Shown here one piece after another: positions 27,454 to 35,826 of a DNA stretch of 64,000 nucleotides; within the stretch, counting starts at the first letter, position 1, and each line of letters starts with the position of its first letter. A program made the translations under genes and the position numbers. The DNA is from Rheinheimera pacifica (GTDB lineage: Bacteria; Pseudomonadota; Gammaproteobacteria; Enterobacterales; Alteromonadaceae), in assembly GCF_024809855.1 (NCBI RefSeq), contig NZ_JANUEM010000010.1:1-64000 (forward strand). The letters are read 5' to 3'. The notes beneath the pieces were generated by a model. The model made no database searches and was not told the DNA's origin. It worked only from the letters and a program-made list of their open reading frames with translations.

Positions 27454-27818
27454 TTATTTGTCTGCAGATTCGTTGAACAATATCCTGTTTGAAAATGGGG
27501 CCGTCACGGTAAAGCAATGATCGCCCTAGGGCGTATCTTCGATGCTGGGTTTATTGTATTTATATGGCTTAGAAGTGATATGAGCAGCGATCTTATCAAG
27601 ATCGCTGACGTTCACAAAACCTTACCGCCTGGAATACAATCACCAGAATGTTCGCTTAAGTGCAAAACAAAATTACCAAGTGAAACTTGCATGTAAATAG
27701 GGGAGCCATCTTCAAATCGATGTTCCCATTACAGCTTCAAGCCAAGAAAGCCAAGGTAAAACTCTTTGGCTTTATCTTCATCGAAAATCCACATAGTTGG
27801 GATTGTCTGAAACTCCAT
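27454..27818 (-). pseudogene. VOC (glyoxalase/bleomycin-resistance) family pseudogene
   Basis: The minus strand encodes a recognisable VOC-family protein broken by three lesions. It opens MEFQTIPTMWIFDEDKAKEF and runs through FLGLKL, then an in-frame TAA (27729-27731), then WEHRFEDGSPIYMQVSLGN and FVLHLSEHSGD. A one-base deletion near 27617 follows, and the frame continues VNVSDLDKIAAHITSKPY to a TAG (27526-27528) where related proteins have Trp, then GDHCFTVTAPFSNRILFNE and a final stop. VOC proteins of this type are frequent passengers of integron cassettes. It lies between attC-like sites in the orientation expected for a cassette gene. Confidence 0.85.
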
Positions 27819-27839
27819 GCCATCTACTATATCACATAG

Positions 27840-27888
27840 ACCTAATGACTCCCGACAAGGTGCTGACCTTCGGGAGCTTGGGTTAGTT
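27840..27888 (-). repeat. attC-like site after the 47-aa ORF
   Basis: This is the best-structured site of the set. On the plus strand ACCTAAT and GTTAGTT bound a folded core: CTCCCG pairs with CGGGAG (6 bp), then a 2-nt bulge, then AAGGT with ACCTT closed by a GCTG loop. Conserved ends plus an imperfect hairpin with extrahelical bases is the hallmark of integron attC sites. At 49 bp it is short for the class. Confidence 0.5.
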
Positions 27889-27905
27889 TCGCAACCTGAG
27901 CCATA

Positions 27906-28049
27906 CTAAAGTGCAATGTAAGGCTCAAGATCATCAGCCGAAGAAGTAAGAACTGTCCATATACAACGATCAAGCGCATCCGCCTTACCACCTTCATTCG
28001 GGCTCATTGCTTTAAGTAATCCGTCAAATCCAGATTGAGTCCAACTCAT
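27906..28049 (-). CDS. 47-aa ORF in a cassette-like unit, unknown
   Basis: A short ORF beginning MSWTQSGFDGLLKAM and ending DDLEPYIAL. No family recognised. The ATG follows GTTAGGC by seven bases, as in cassettes where the gene begins right after the recombination point, and the stop is 17 bases before the next attC-like site. Expression is uncertain because no good ribosome site is visible. Confidence 0.4.
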   Translation of the reverse strand: MSWTQSGFDGLLKAMSPNEGGKADALDRCIWTVLTSSADDLEPYIAL

Positions 28050-28056
28050 TTTAATA

Positions 28057-28063
28057 GCCTAAC
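28057..28063 (-). repeat. attC R' half-site
   Basis: On the minus strand this is GTTAGGC, the commonest R' box of integron attC sites, marking the 5' boundary of the 47-aa cassette. I could not find a matching R'' box in the 150 bases beyond it, so the site may be truncated. The remaining 28064-28198 shows nothing else. Confidence 0.4.
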
Positions 28064-28198
28064 AGCTTAATAGTTTGGAGCTTCTACGCTTTCATGCAAT
28101 GAATGTTTCCTTTTATCTTATTGTAAATAAAATCAAGCTAGCCAACAACATCTCATTAATCAACTGGATTTTAGCTGCTCGGGTGTGAGTGGTGATGA

Positions 28199-28219
28199 GC
28201 AGGCGGCACTGCCGCCTGC
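28199..28219. terminator. Hairpin after the pectate lyase gene
   Basis: GCAGGCGGC / GCCGCCTGC with a 3-nt loop starts nine bases past the pectate lyase stop codon. There is no T-run on the minus strand, so it could act in mRNA stability or weak termination. Confidence 0.5.
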
Positions 28220-28227
28220 TGCTTTGG

Positions 28228-29685
28228 TTAGAAACTACATTTGTTAACGCCGGCGTTGGCCAGTACATGGGCTTTTACCTGGTTGGTGGGCAACAGGTTA
28301 AAGCTGTAGGACAGGTTTAGCACGGCTGTTGGTTGTACATTTGGCCCGGCGATAATGCCGTCGCTGGGGTATTCCTGCCAGGTAATATTGCTAAAGCTAT
28401 TACCGCGGGTGTCCCAGTAGCCGTAACCGCTGGAATAAAACGACACTATCGGGTTTTTCGCGTTTTCAAACACATTGTTTTCAATACGAATTACCGCGCC
28501 CATGCGGCTGTTAATGCCGGTGTCCTGAATGTCGTTGTAATAGTTATTGTAAATATGGCCCTGGCCAAAACGGAACAACGGCAGGCGTGAATTTACCTTA
28601 TGCCAGTGGTTATGGTGAAAGGTAATACGGCGATTGTAGTTGTCGGAATCACTGCTGCCCCATAATGAGGTTTTCCAGCTGTCGTGCAGGTAGTTGTAGG
28701 ATATAGTGACGTTATCTACGTCTTTTTTACCGCTTATAAGCTCGTCGTAAAAATCCTTACCCACATTCAGGCTGTTATAGATTTCGTTGTGGTCAATCCA
28801 GATATTACGCGCCGGGCCTTCAATGGTAATGGCGTCTTTATCACCGGTGTTAACATAACGCATTGTAAGGTTACGGATAATAACGTTATTGGCCCGCCAG
28901 ATTTTAATACCGATGCCGTCGAACAACGCATTGTTGCCTACACCGATAATGCTGACATTATCCATATCTTTAATATCAAACTTGCTGACACCGCCGGAAT
29001 TGCCCGGTGTGATAGTGCCATTAACCCGGATTGTGAGCGGCCGGTTTAAATCCCGGTTTTGTAGCGCCGATACTATTTGGGCGCCGGTGCTTACTGTTAC
29101 CGTTACCGCGTTGCTGCCACTGCCGCCGGTTGTGCCACCGTTAAGCGAGGCATAGCCCTGTGGTGAAGCGGCACAAGAAGTTACCGGGCCTGGTTCCGGG
29201 TCAGTAGGGTCAGTTGGATTTGGCGGGTTGCCGCCATTGGTATTCAGGTATACTTCAAACTCAGCAATGCGCGGCGCACCGCTGGCGGTCAGTATTTCCA
29301 GATTGAGTTTTTTCGTGCTTACAGTGCTGAAGTTAACCGTTCTGTTGCTGCCAATACTGGTACCGGTAGCCAATACTGCGCCGTTGTCATTATTTACCAG
29401 CCGCCAGCTGGTTACATTGCTACCCTGCTCACGCAGTATTACCTGATTAGCGCTGATAGCGCTGCTCCACTTAACCGACACTCTTTGGCCGTTATTAGCT
29501 GACGGTTGCCAGTAAGTTTGCAGGTTGGCGTCTTTTACATCGCCGTAGCTACTGCCACTGGCTTTGCTGGAGCCATCAGCCCCGGCTCCGGGGCCGGTAA
29601 TTGCCAGGTTATTTGCCTGTGCCAGGGCACTGAATGCCAGCGCTGTAGTCAGTGCCGACAAGCGTATTAATTTGCCATATTGCAT
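28228..29685 (-). CDS. Secreted pectate lyase, PL1 family
   Basis: A 485-aa exported enzyme that cleaves polygalacturonate by beta-elimination. The signal peptide is about residues 1-24. An N-terminal domain (about 26-148) resembles a discoidin/F5-8-type carbohydrate-binding module. A Pro/Asp/Thr linker follows (about 149-168), then the parallel beta-helix. PL1 motifs are clear: WIDH at 296-299, and [10 protein letters not shown] (365-374) with the RxPxxR catalytic arginines Arg367 and Arg372. The presence of this gene suggests plant or algal pectin use. No other pectin gene is in the window, so it stands alone. Confidence 0.92.
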   Translation of the reverse strand: MQYGKLIRLSALTTALAFSALAQANNLAITGPGAGADGSSKASGSSYGDVKDANLQTYWQPSANNGQRVSVKWSSAISANQVILREQGSNVTSWRLVNNDNGAVLATGTSIGSNRTVNFSTVSTKKLNLEILTASGAPRIAEFEVYLNTNGGNPPNPTDPTDPEPGPVTSCAASPQGYASLNGGTTGGSGSNAVTVTVSTGAQIVSALQNRDLNRPLTIRVNGTITPGNSGGVSKFDIKDMDNVSIIGVGNNALFDGIGIKIWRANNVIIRNLTMRYVNTGDKDAITIEGPARNIWIDHNEIYNSLNVGKDFYDELISGKKDVDNVTISYNYLHDSWKTSLWGSSDSDNYNRRITFHHNHWHKVNSRLPLFRFGQGHIYNNYYNDIQDTGINSRMGAVIRIENNVFENAKNPIVSFYSSGYGYWDTRGNSFSNITWQEYPSDGIIAGPNVQPTAVLNLSYSFNLLPTNQVKAHVLANAGVNKCSF

Positions 29686-29977
29686 TTGCCTTATCCTCTG
29701 TTGATTTGTTTTTGTAGCACCGCAGTTATCGCCAGTGCGTGTTAAGCCTGCAACAGGGGGTTAATACTGGCTATTCCATATCTGGAAGCTGCGGCGGATA
29801 TCAGAATTTTTTTACAGTGATATAACCAACGCCTTGATCATAAAAGGTAAATTAAAAGTAATTTTTGGCATGTAATAAATTTATCAGACAAGTTTTTCTG
29901 CTGATACAGGCTATTGGGTAATTGATCTGTTGATTGACTGACATACAATGGCGCAGCGATTAAATTTGAGGTGCAGC

Positions 29978-30814
29978 ATGAGTAGCGAAGTTGTAACAAC
30001 AGTGCCGTCGGTACGCCAGCGGTGTAGGCATTTTATTGAAAACAATACCGTGCAGCGGTTGTTGCTGGCATTGATCCTGATCAACGCTGCCACACTGGGG
30101 CTGGAAACCATGCCGGGTGTAATGGCTGTAGCCGGACCGGTAATTTACCTGCTGGATAAAGCCATTCTGGGCATTTTTGTGCTGGAAATTGCGTTGCGGT
30201 TGTATGTGCACCGGCTGGCCTTTTTTAAAGATGCCTGGAGCCTGTTCGACTTTATTGTGGTGTCTATTGCGTTGCTGCCTGCCAGCGGGCCGTTTTCGGT
30301 ATTGCGGGCGCTGCGTGTGCTACGGGTACTGAGGGTGTTAACTTTTGTGCCGTCGATGCGCAAAATTGTCGGCGCTTTGGTGCAATCACTCAATGGCATG
30401 TTGTCAATTGCTATGGTGCTGGGGCTGGTGTACTACGTAGCGGCAGTTATGGTTACCAAGCTGTTTGGTGAAACGTTCCCAGACTGGTTTGGCAGTTTAG
30501 GGGCATCACTTTATACGCTGTTTCAGATAATGACACTCGAAAGTTGGTCGATGGGGATTGCTCGGCCTGTGATGGAGCAATTCCCTTATGCCTGGCTGTT
30601 TTTTGTGCCCTTTATTCTTATTGCTACTTTTACCATGCTTAATTTGTTTATCGCGGTAATTGTTAATGCAGTACAAAGCATGCACGACGAAGAACATCAG
30701 GCTGAACACGATGCCGATAAAGCGACCCAGCAGCAACTGCTGTTACAGATGCAGCAGTTACAACAGGAACTGATCGCGCTGCGGTCGCAGTTAAAAGCGC
30801 CTACTGCAGAATAA
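29978..30814 (+). CDS. Voltage-gated sodium channel, NaChBac (BacNav) family
   Basis: A 278-aa one-domain channel that would assemble as a tetramer. Six helices are predicted. S4 carries arginines at every third position (Arg110, 113, 116, 119), the voltage sensor. The pore has the BacNav selectivity filter TLESWSM at 186-192. S6 is followed by an acidic neck and a Gln/Leu coiled-coil (about 245-272) that usually holds the tetramer together. The start at 29978 has GAGGTG upstream; the longer reading to 29948 does not. It ends 14 bases inside the convergent VC0807 gene. Confidence 0.93.
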   Translation: MSSEVVTTVPSVRQRCRHFIENNTVQRLLLALILINAATLGLETMPGVMAVAGPVIYLLDKAILGIFVLEIALRLYVHRLAFFKDAWSLFDFIVVSIALLPASGPFSVLRALRVLRVLRVLTFVPSMRKIVGALVQSLNGMLSIAMVLGLVYYVAAVMVTKLFGETFPDWFGSLGASLYTLFQIMTLESWSMGIARPVMEQFPYAWLFFVPFILIATFTMLNLFIAVIVNAVQSMHDEEHQAEHDADKATQQQLLLQMQQLQQELIALRSQLKAPTAE

Positions 30815-31514
30815 AATCTTCCAGCGACTGGCCGGTTAATTTACCAATTTGCCGGAAAATATACCAGATGGAGCCCAGCAGCATAATCATGCTGGGCACC
30901 ACTATTACCGGGTAGCTAAGCCACGTCATCCGGCCCAGCTCTTCAGCATAAGCAGTGGTGCCGGGCTGACTTACCACTATGGCTTTGGCCAGCACATAAT
31001 TCAGCGCAGAAGACATAAAGAACGATGCCGCAACAATATAACCCGCCCGTGCCATACGCCGGTCAAACTCTGCACTGTTATTCTGCGCGGCTAAAGCCTG
31101 CTGCAGCTTGTCGGTATCCAGCAGCTCGGGGTTAATCAGCAGTTTCTTCACTAAAGGATAGGGTGTGTATTGGCTTACCAGCACAATAATGCCAATTAAA
31201 CCGGGGATCAGTGCTTCTTTAATGGCAATATAAGAGGGGTCGAGCTGCAGTAAACTAATGCCTCCGGTCAGTAATACGCTGACAATACCCAACACTGAAA
31301 AAAAGTTAACCTTGCCGGCTTGCTTTAACTCCCACATACCAAACAGCAATGGAAAAGCCAGCGCCACGACTACTGCCCATACCGGGCCCAAGGCATCTTC
31401 ACCGCTCAGGCGGCTTAACACTACCGCCGGGATCACAACGTTAATTAATAAATTGCTAAGAAAGCCAGATTTTTTCTGTCTGGCTGGTGCGGTTGTATGC
31501 TGCTCTGTAGTCAT
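30801..31514 (-). CDS. VC0807-family integral membrane protein
   Basis: A 237-aa membrane protein with about six hydrophobic helices and a polar loop near residues 125-155 (PLVKKLLINPELLDTDKLQ). It resembles the uncharacterised family named after Vibrio VC0807. No transport motif or catalytic residue is evident, so no function is proposed. It lies 67 bases downstream of the LytTR regulator gene on the same strand and could share its transcript. Confidence 0.75.
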   Translation of the reverse strand: MTTEQHTTAPARQKKSGFLSNLLINVVIPAVVLSRLSGEDALGPVWAVVVALAFPLLFGMWELKQAGKVNFFSVLGIVSVLLTGGISLLQLDPSYIAIKEALIPGLIGIIVLVSQYTPYPLVKKLLINPELLDTDKLQQALAAQNNSAEFDRRMARAGYIVAASFFMSSALNYVLAKAIVVSQPGTTAYAEELGRMTWLSYPVIVVPSMIMLLGSIWYIFRQIGKLTGQSLEDFILQ

Positions 31515-31581
31515 TGTACTTACCCTAATCTGTGTTGCCGGCAGTATAGCAAGGTTTTACTCTTTGCCAGATGTAAAACTG

Positions 31582-32325
31582 TCAGGCTATCTGACCAAAC
31601 AGTTCGGCCAGCGCTGCCCGGTGGCGGCGGGACATGGTAAGCAAAGTACCACACTTTAACACGACTTCGGCATCGCCCTTATCGCCGGGGCGTAATTCGA
31701 TAATATCGCTTTTGCGCACGATAGATGAGCGGTGAATACGGGCGAAAACAGCCGGATCAAGTTTGCTTTGTATCGCGGCCATAGTATCGCGCAGCAGGTA
31801 GCTTTTTTGCTGTGAATACACATGAATGTCGACATAGTTACCGGCGCTTTCAATCCAACTGATATCGTCAACTTCAACAATACGCAACCTGCCCGGATCA
31901 CGTATCGTTATACGATCTATGTAATTGTTGCTTTGTTCCGCTTTTTCACTACTACGGCCCAGCGTATCAATAATTTTGCCACAGGCTTTAAACAATGCCT
32001 GCTGAAACCGCTCGGCACTAAAGGGTTTAAGCAGGTAGTCCACGGCACTTAGATCAAAGGCGGTAACGGCGTGCTCGGCATAGGCGCTGCAAAAAATAAC
32101 GGCTGGTTTATTCGCCAGTTGTTTAAACACATTCAGGCCATCCAGCCCCGGCATTTGTATATCCAGAAAAATAATATCCGGCTGATGCAGCTCTGCCAGG
32201 CGCAAAGCATCGGTGCCGTTGTCTGCTTCAGCAGCAACTTCAAATTGCTGCTGCTGACTTAAAAGGTGTCTTATGCCAGCCCTGGCTAAAGGTTCGTCGT
32301 CCACTATTAAACAGCTTAGTTTCAT
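31582..32325 (-). CDS. LytTR-family response regulator, orphan
   Basis: A 247-aa two-component regulator. The receiver domain (about 1-120) has the acidic pair Asp9-Asp10, phospho-acceptor Asp55 in FLDIQMPG, and Lys in YLLKPFS. The LytTR DNA-binding domain (about 140-245) has the IESAGNYVDIHV and RIHRSSIVRK motifs. These regulators normally sit beside a LytS-type kinase, which is missing here. Its neighbours are a VC0807-family gene and a divergent TonB-dependent receptor gene, so either may be its target. Confidence 0.92.
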   Translation of the reverse strand: MKLSCLIVDDEPLARAGIRHLLSQQQQFEVAAEADNGTDALRLAELHQPDIIFLDIQMPGLDGLNVFKQLANKPAVIFCSAYAEHAVTAFDLSAVDYLLKPFSAERFQQALFKACGKIIDTLGRSSEKAEQSNNYIDRITIRDPGRLRIVEVDDISWIESAGNYVDIHVYSQQKSYLLRDTMAAIQSKLDPAVFARIHRSSIVRKSDIIELRPGDKGDAEVVLKCGTLLTMSRRHRAALAELFGQIA

Positions 32326-32674
32326 ATCCGACTCGGGAAAATTAACGGCGTGGAACAGCTCTGACCAAGTTGATAAGCGTCAGTTCCCTGTCCCATGGGG
32401 CTTAAAGGGCGCGCAGTGTAGCAAAACAATGCCGATGGTTGCACTGTATTGGCAGTACAAAAACGGTGTTTCATCGCATGGCAGTTAACACTTTTACACA
32501 AAACATTTTCTTGTTTCGTGAATAACCCCTTCCGTCACTAAAAAGCTCGCCATTGTGTCATTGTGGTTGATTTGGGTACTTGGTGAGGCTAGCGTCAACA
32601 AGGAACTGAAAAAGTTCCGTATTAATAACAATAAATTACGTAAATGCTGTTTTACAGGCATTCAGAGGGACAAA
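32326..32674. other. Gene-free region between the LytTR gene and a receptor gene
   Basis: About 350 bases with no convincing gene. It holds a small perfect hairpin, GGAACT-GAAAA-AGTTCC (32602-32618), 56 bases before the receptor ATG and probably within its 5' leader. The frame of the receptor is open back to 32555, but that part lacks signal-peptide character. Operators for the LytTR regulator would be expected here but I cannot name one. Confidence 0.5.
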
Positions 32675-35590
32675 ATGAGAACGAATAAACTGACACACGC
32701 TGTGCGCATTACCCTAATGACTTCGCCGCTGCTATTATGCGCAACTCCGGGGACTGCCGCTGCTGAGTTGGAAGCACAAAAGGTTGAACGTATCGAAGTA
32801 ACCGGTTCGCGCATTAAGCGGATTGGTGAGCTGGCGCCAACGCCAGTAACCGTTATTACCGGACAGACTATAGTGGAGTCAGGTGTAACTAACGTTGCAG
32901 ACTTACTGCACAAGTTACCTGGCACTTCTGTAGGTTTAGCGCCGGAAACTACCAACAATACTATTTTCGCCAGTGGCTTAAATAACACTGATTTACGTGG
33001 GCTAGGTAGCAACCGTACTTTGGTATTGGTTAATGGCCGTCGCTTTATTGCCGGTGCTCCGGGCTCCAGTGCAGTAGACCTAAACAACATTCCTACCTCG
33101 ATGATTGAGCGTATGGAAATTACAACCGGCGGTGCATCAGCTATCTATGGTTCTGACGCTATTGCGGGTGTAGTAAACATTATTACCAAAAAAAGTTTTG
33201 ACGGTGTTGAAGTTGATATTTCTACTGTGAGAACTGAACAAAGCGGTGGCGAAGAAGAGTTCGCGTCTTTCACTTTTGGCTCTGACGTGGGCAAAGCCAG
33301 CTTCATTACTAACGTAAACATTAGTCGACAGCATCAGTTACGCGGCGATCAGCGCGACTTTATGTTAAACGGGCCAATTACCATTGCTAACCCGGCGTTA
33401 GTCGGTTACACCGGTGATGATGTATTACCTGGTCGCGTTGTTTGGCGCACCGGTACTACCTCAATCCGTAACTGGAGTAAGACTGGTAACTTTGCAGTTG
33501 CCGGCCAGCGCTATACTTTTGATAAAGACGGTAATCTGAAGCCGTTTGCTGAAGGTGAGCTGCCTCCTGCGGGCATTCCGGGAACGACCAACCAAAACAA
33601 CTATTTAGGCCGTGACGGTGACGGCTATGATAGCATTTCGCATACTTACCTGAGAACGCCATTAAAGCGCTTAAATTTTGCTACCGTTGCTAATTATGAG
33701 TTTAACCAAGACCATAGTATGACGGTCGATGTTAACTTCTCCCGCACCCGTGCCTACGGTGAAAGCTCTCCGGCGTTTCTGGCGTTTTCTGTTTCGGGAG
33801 AAAATGCGTTTTTACCGCAGGATGCCCGTGATCTGATCAACTCAACCGACAATAAGAGTGTTAACTTTAACTATCTTGCGGCAGATTTTGGTAACCGGGT
33901 ATACGATCAGGATCGCACTCTGGCACGTGTGGCCGTAGGTTTTGAGGGTGCTATTAACGATTCATGGAGTTACGACGCTTACCTTACTACTGCACGTGTA
34001 CAAGCCGATTCTACCTGGTATGGTGAGTTATATGAGCAGCGCTTTTACGATGCAATTGATGCTGTAAATCTGAACGGCAATATCGTATGTGCTGATCGTG
34101 CTGCTTTTGACTTTAGCCGCGAAATTGACGGTGAAACAGTTAATTACAAAAAGGGTGATGTAGTCGGCGCGAAAGCCGGTTGCACGCCATTGAATATCTT
34201 TGGCCAAGGTTTATATAGCGAAGAGGCTTATGCTGCCATCTCTACTGATGCGTCACGCCGTTCTTCGATTGGTCAAACTGTGGTTGGTGCTTCAGTAAGC
34301 GGTGACATTATTGAACTGCCAGCAGGTTATATGTCAGCAGCATTTACCGCTGAATATCGTGACGAGCGTGCTTCAACCTTACCTGACCCGGCAATGCGTG
34401 CAGGCGAGTTGTTTGGTAACCGCTCAGAGCCGTTGGATGGTGATTTTAACGTTGCTGAAATCTCTGCTGAGTTCTCGGTACCATTAGTCGAAGGCGTGTA
34501 TCTGGTTGATCAACTGACTTTAGATGCGGCCATTCGCTACATGGACTACTCCACATCTGGTTCCGACAACGCTTGGAAACTAGGTTTAAACTGGGCAGTA
34601 AATGATGACTTGCGTGTTCGTGTCGGCAAATCAAAATCAGTACGTGCGCCAAACATCAGCGAACTGTATGCGCCACCAGGCCAAACCTTCCGCGCGTTCA
34701 GAGATCCATGTGCAGCCAGCGAGATTGCTACCGCTAATGCCACTTACAAAGCCAATATTGTTGCTAATTGTGCGGCGCTGGGCATTCCAACAGACTGGGA
34801 ACCGTCAGATACCTGGAAGCAATCAAATAACTCTGGTTACATTCGCGGTAATGAGAACTTATTTAACGAAACGGCACATGATATCACCGTTGGTTTTGTT
34901 TACACACCGTCCTATATTGATGGCTTAAGTATCACTGTCGACTACTGGAAGTTTGATATTAATGACATGATCCAAAGTTTTACCGGGCCGGACGTAGTGC
35001 GTTACTGCCACCAGGGAGATAGCATTAATAACCTGTATTGCGATTTGATAGAGCGTAATACTGATACATTTGAAATAGACAATTACTTTGAATCGCCAAT
35101 CAACTCGGCCAGCAGCAGAACCTCTGGTGTTGATATTGAAGCTGCTTATGGCTTTGATTCATCCATTGGTAAAGTGGATTTCCGTTTAATCAGCACCTAT
35201 CTGGAAAAGCGTGAATTCAATTCCACCGGTGTGGCAGAAGATTTAGTCGTGTCTACCGGTGAGCAAGGCCGTCCGCGTTGGCGTCATCGCTTTACCACGA
35301 GCTACAATTACGGAGATTTCTCTGCAGTATTAACAGTAACGCACCGCAGCAGTACCGTTAATGACAGAGAGTGGACACCGAGCCAAAACAATTACAACGA
35401 CATTGCTTCATACACGCAGTTCGACTTAACCAGTCGCTACAATGTGACTGACGATTTACAGCTAAGGCTGGGTGTGTTGAATATGTTTGACCGTGTACCG
35501 CCAACGTCACCATTTGCCTTTAACAACAGCAATGGTTACTACGACTCGTTAGGCCGCCGGTTAACCGTAGGCGTTAATTACAGCTTCTAA
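32675..35590 (+). CDS. TonB-dependent outer-membrane receptor (long)
   Basis: A 971-aa receptor. The signal peptide ends near TAAAELEA (about residue 31), then VERIEVTGSRIKR, then a plug domain with LRGLGSNRTLVLVNGRRF and GGASAIYGSDAIAGVVNII, and a large barrel ending in Phe (VGVNYSF). An AGAGGGA site precedes the ATG at 32675. It lacks a classic TonB box, like many marine receptors for oligosaccharides or peptides, and no SusD-like partner is present. The ligand is unknown. It shares its N-terminal layout with the next gene, which suggests an old duplication. Confidence 0.92.
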   Translation: MRTNKLTHAVRITLMTSPLLLCATPGTAAAELEAQKVERIEVTGSRIKRIGELAPTPVTVITGQTIVESGVTNVADLLHKLPGTSVGLAPETTNNTIFASGLNNTDLRGLGSNRTLVLVNGRRFIAGAPGSSAVDLNNIPTSMIERMEITTGGASAIYGSDAIAGVVNIITKKSFDGVEVDISTVRTEQSGGEEEFASFTFGSDVGKASFITNVNISRQHQLRGDQRDFMLNGPITIANPALVGYTGDDVLPGRVVWRTGTTSIRNWSKTGNFAVAGQRYTFDKDGNLKPFAEGELPPAGIPGTTNQNNYLGRDGDGYDSISHTYLRTPLKRLNFATVANYEFNQDHSMTVDVNFSRTRAYGESSPAFLAFSVSGENAFLPQDARDLINSTDNKSVNFNYLAADFGNRVYDQDRTLARVAVGFEGAINDSWSYDAYLTTARVQADSTWYGELYEQRFYDAIDAVNLNGNIVCADRAAFDFSREIDGETVNYKKGDVVGAKAGCTPLNIFGQGLYSEEAYAAISTDASRRSSIGQTVVGASVSGDIIELPAGYMSAAFTAEYRDERASTLPDPAMRAGELFGNRSEPLDGDFNVAEISAEFSVPLVEGVYLVDQLTLDAAIRYMDYSTSGSDNAWKLGLNWAVNDDLRVRVGKSKSVRAPNISELYAPPGQTFRAFRDPCAASEIATANATYKANIVANCAALGIPTDWEPSDTWKQSNNSGYIRGNENLFNETAHDITVGFVYTPSYIDGLSITVDYWKFDINDMIQSFTGPDVVRYCHQGDSINNLYCDLIERNTDTFEIDNYFESPINSASSRTSGVDIEAAYGFDSSIGKVDFRLISTYLEKREFNSTGVAEDLVVSTGEQGRPRWRHRFTTSYNYGDFSAVLTVTHRSSTVNDREWTPSQNNYNDIASYTQFDLTSRYNVTDDLQLRLGVLNMFDRVPPTSPFAFNNSNGYYDSLGRRLTVGVNYSF

Positions 35591-35616
35591 TCAGCTGTGG
35601 TTTTAATGTTCAAAAC

Positions 35617-35642
35617 AAAGGCTTCCCTGCGGAAGCCTTTTT
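35617..35642 (+). terminator. Terminator between the two receptor genes
   Basis: AAAGGCTTCC / GGAAGCCTTT with a CTGC loop and a T-run, 27 bases past the upstream stop codon. The two receptors are therefore probably separate transcripts. Confidence 0.85.
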
Positions 35643-35826
35643 ACTGGCTTGCACAAATAAATACAGTTTATACCGCAAAATACTGCTTACCCTCCGCTTA
35701 ACCCTTAATGCATGACTGCCGCGTATTTGTGCTGGTATTGGCAACAAAAGCGCAGTAGCGTCAGCGCCGGAAAAACCACCACTTATAACAACGGTAGCCT
35801 CAGCGAAGGCTTCCAGGGGGAATAAC

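Noticed and set aside
26867-28227. Possible prophage or transposon scar
   Set aside because: No transposase, integrase, terminal repeats or target duplication could be seen. Cassette-type sites explain the structure better.
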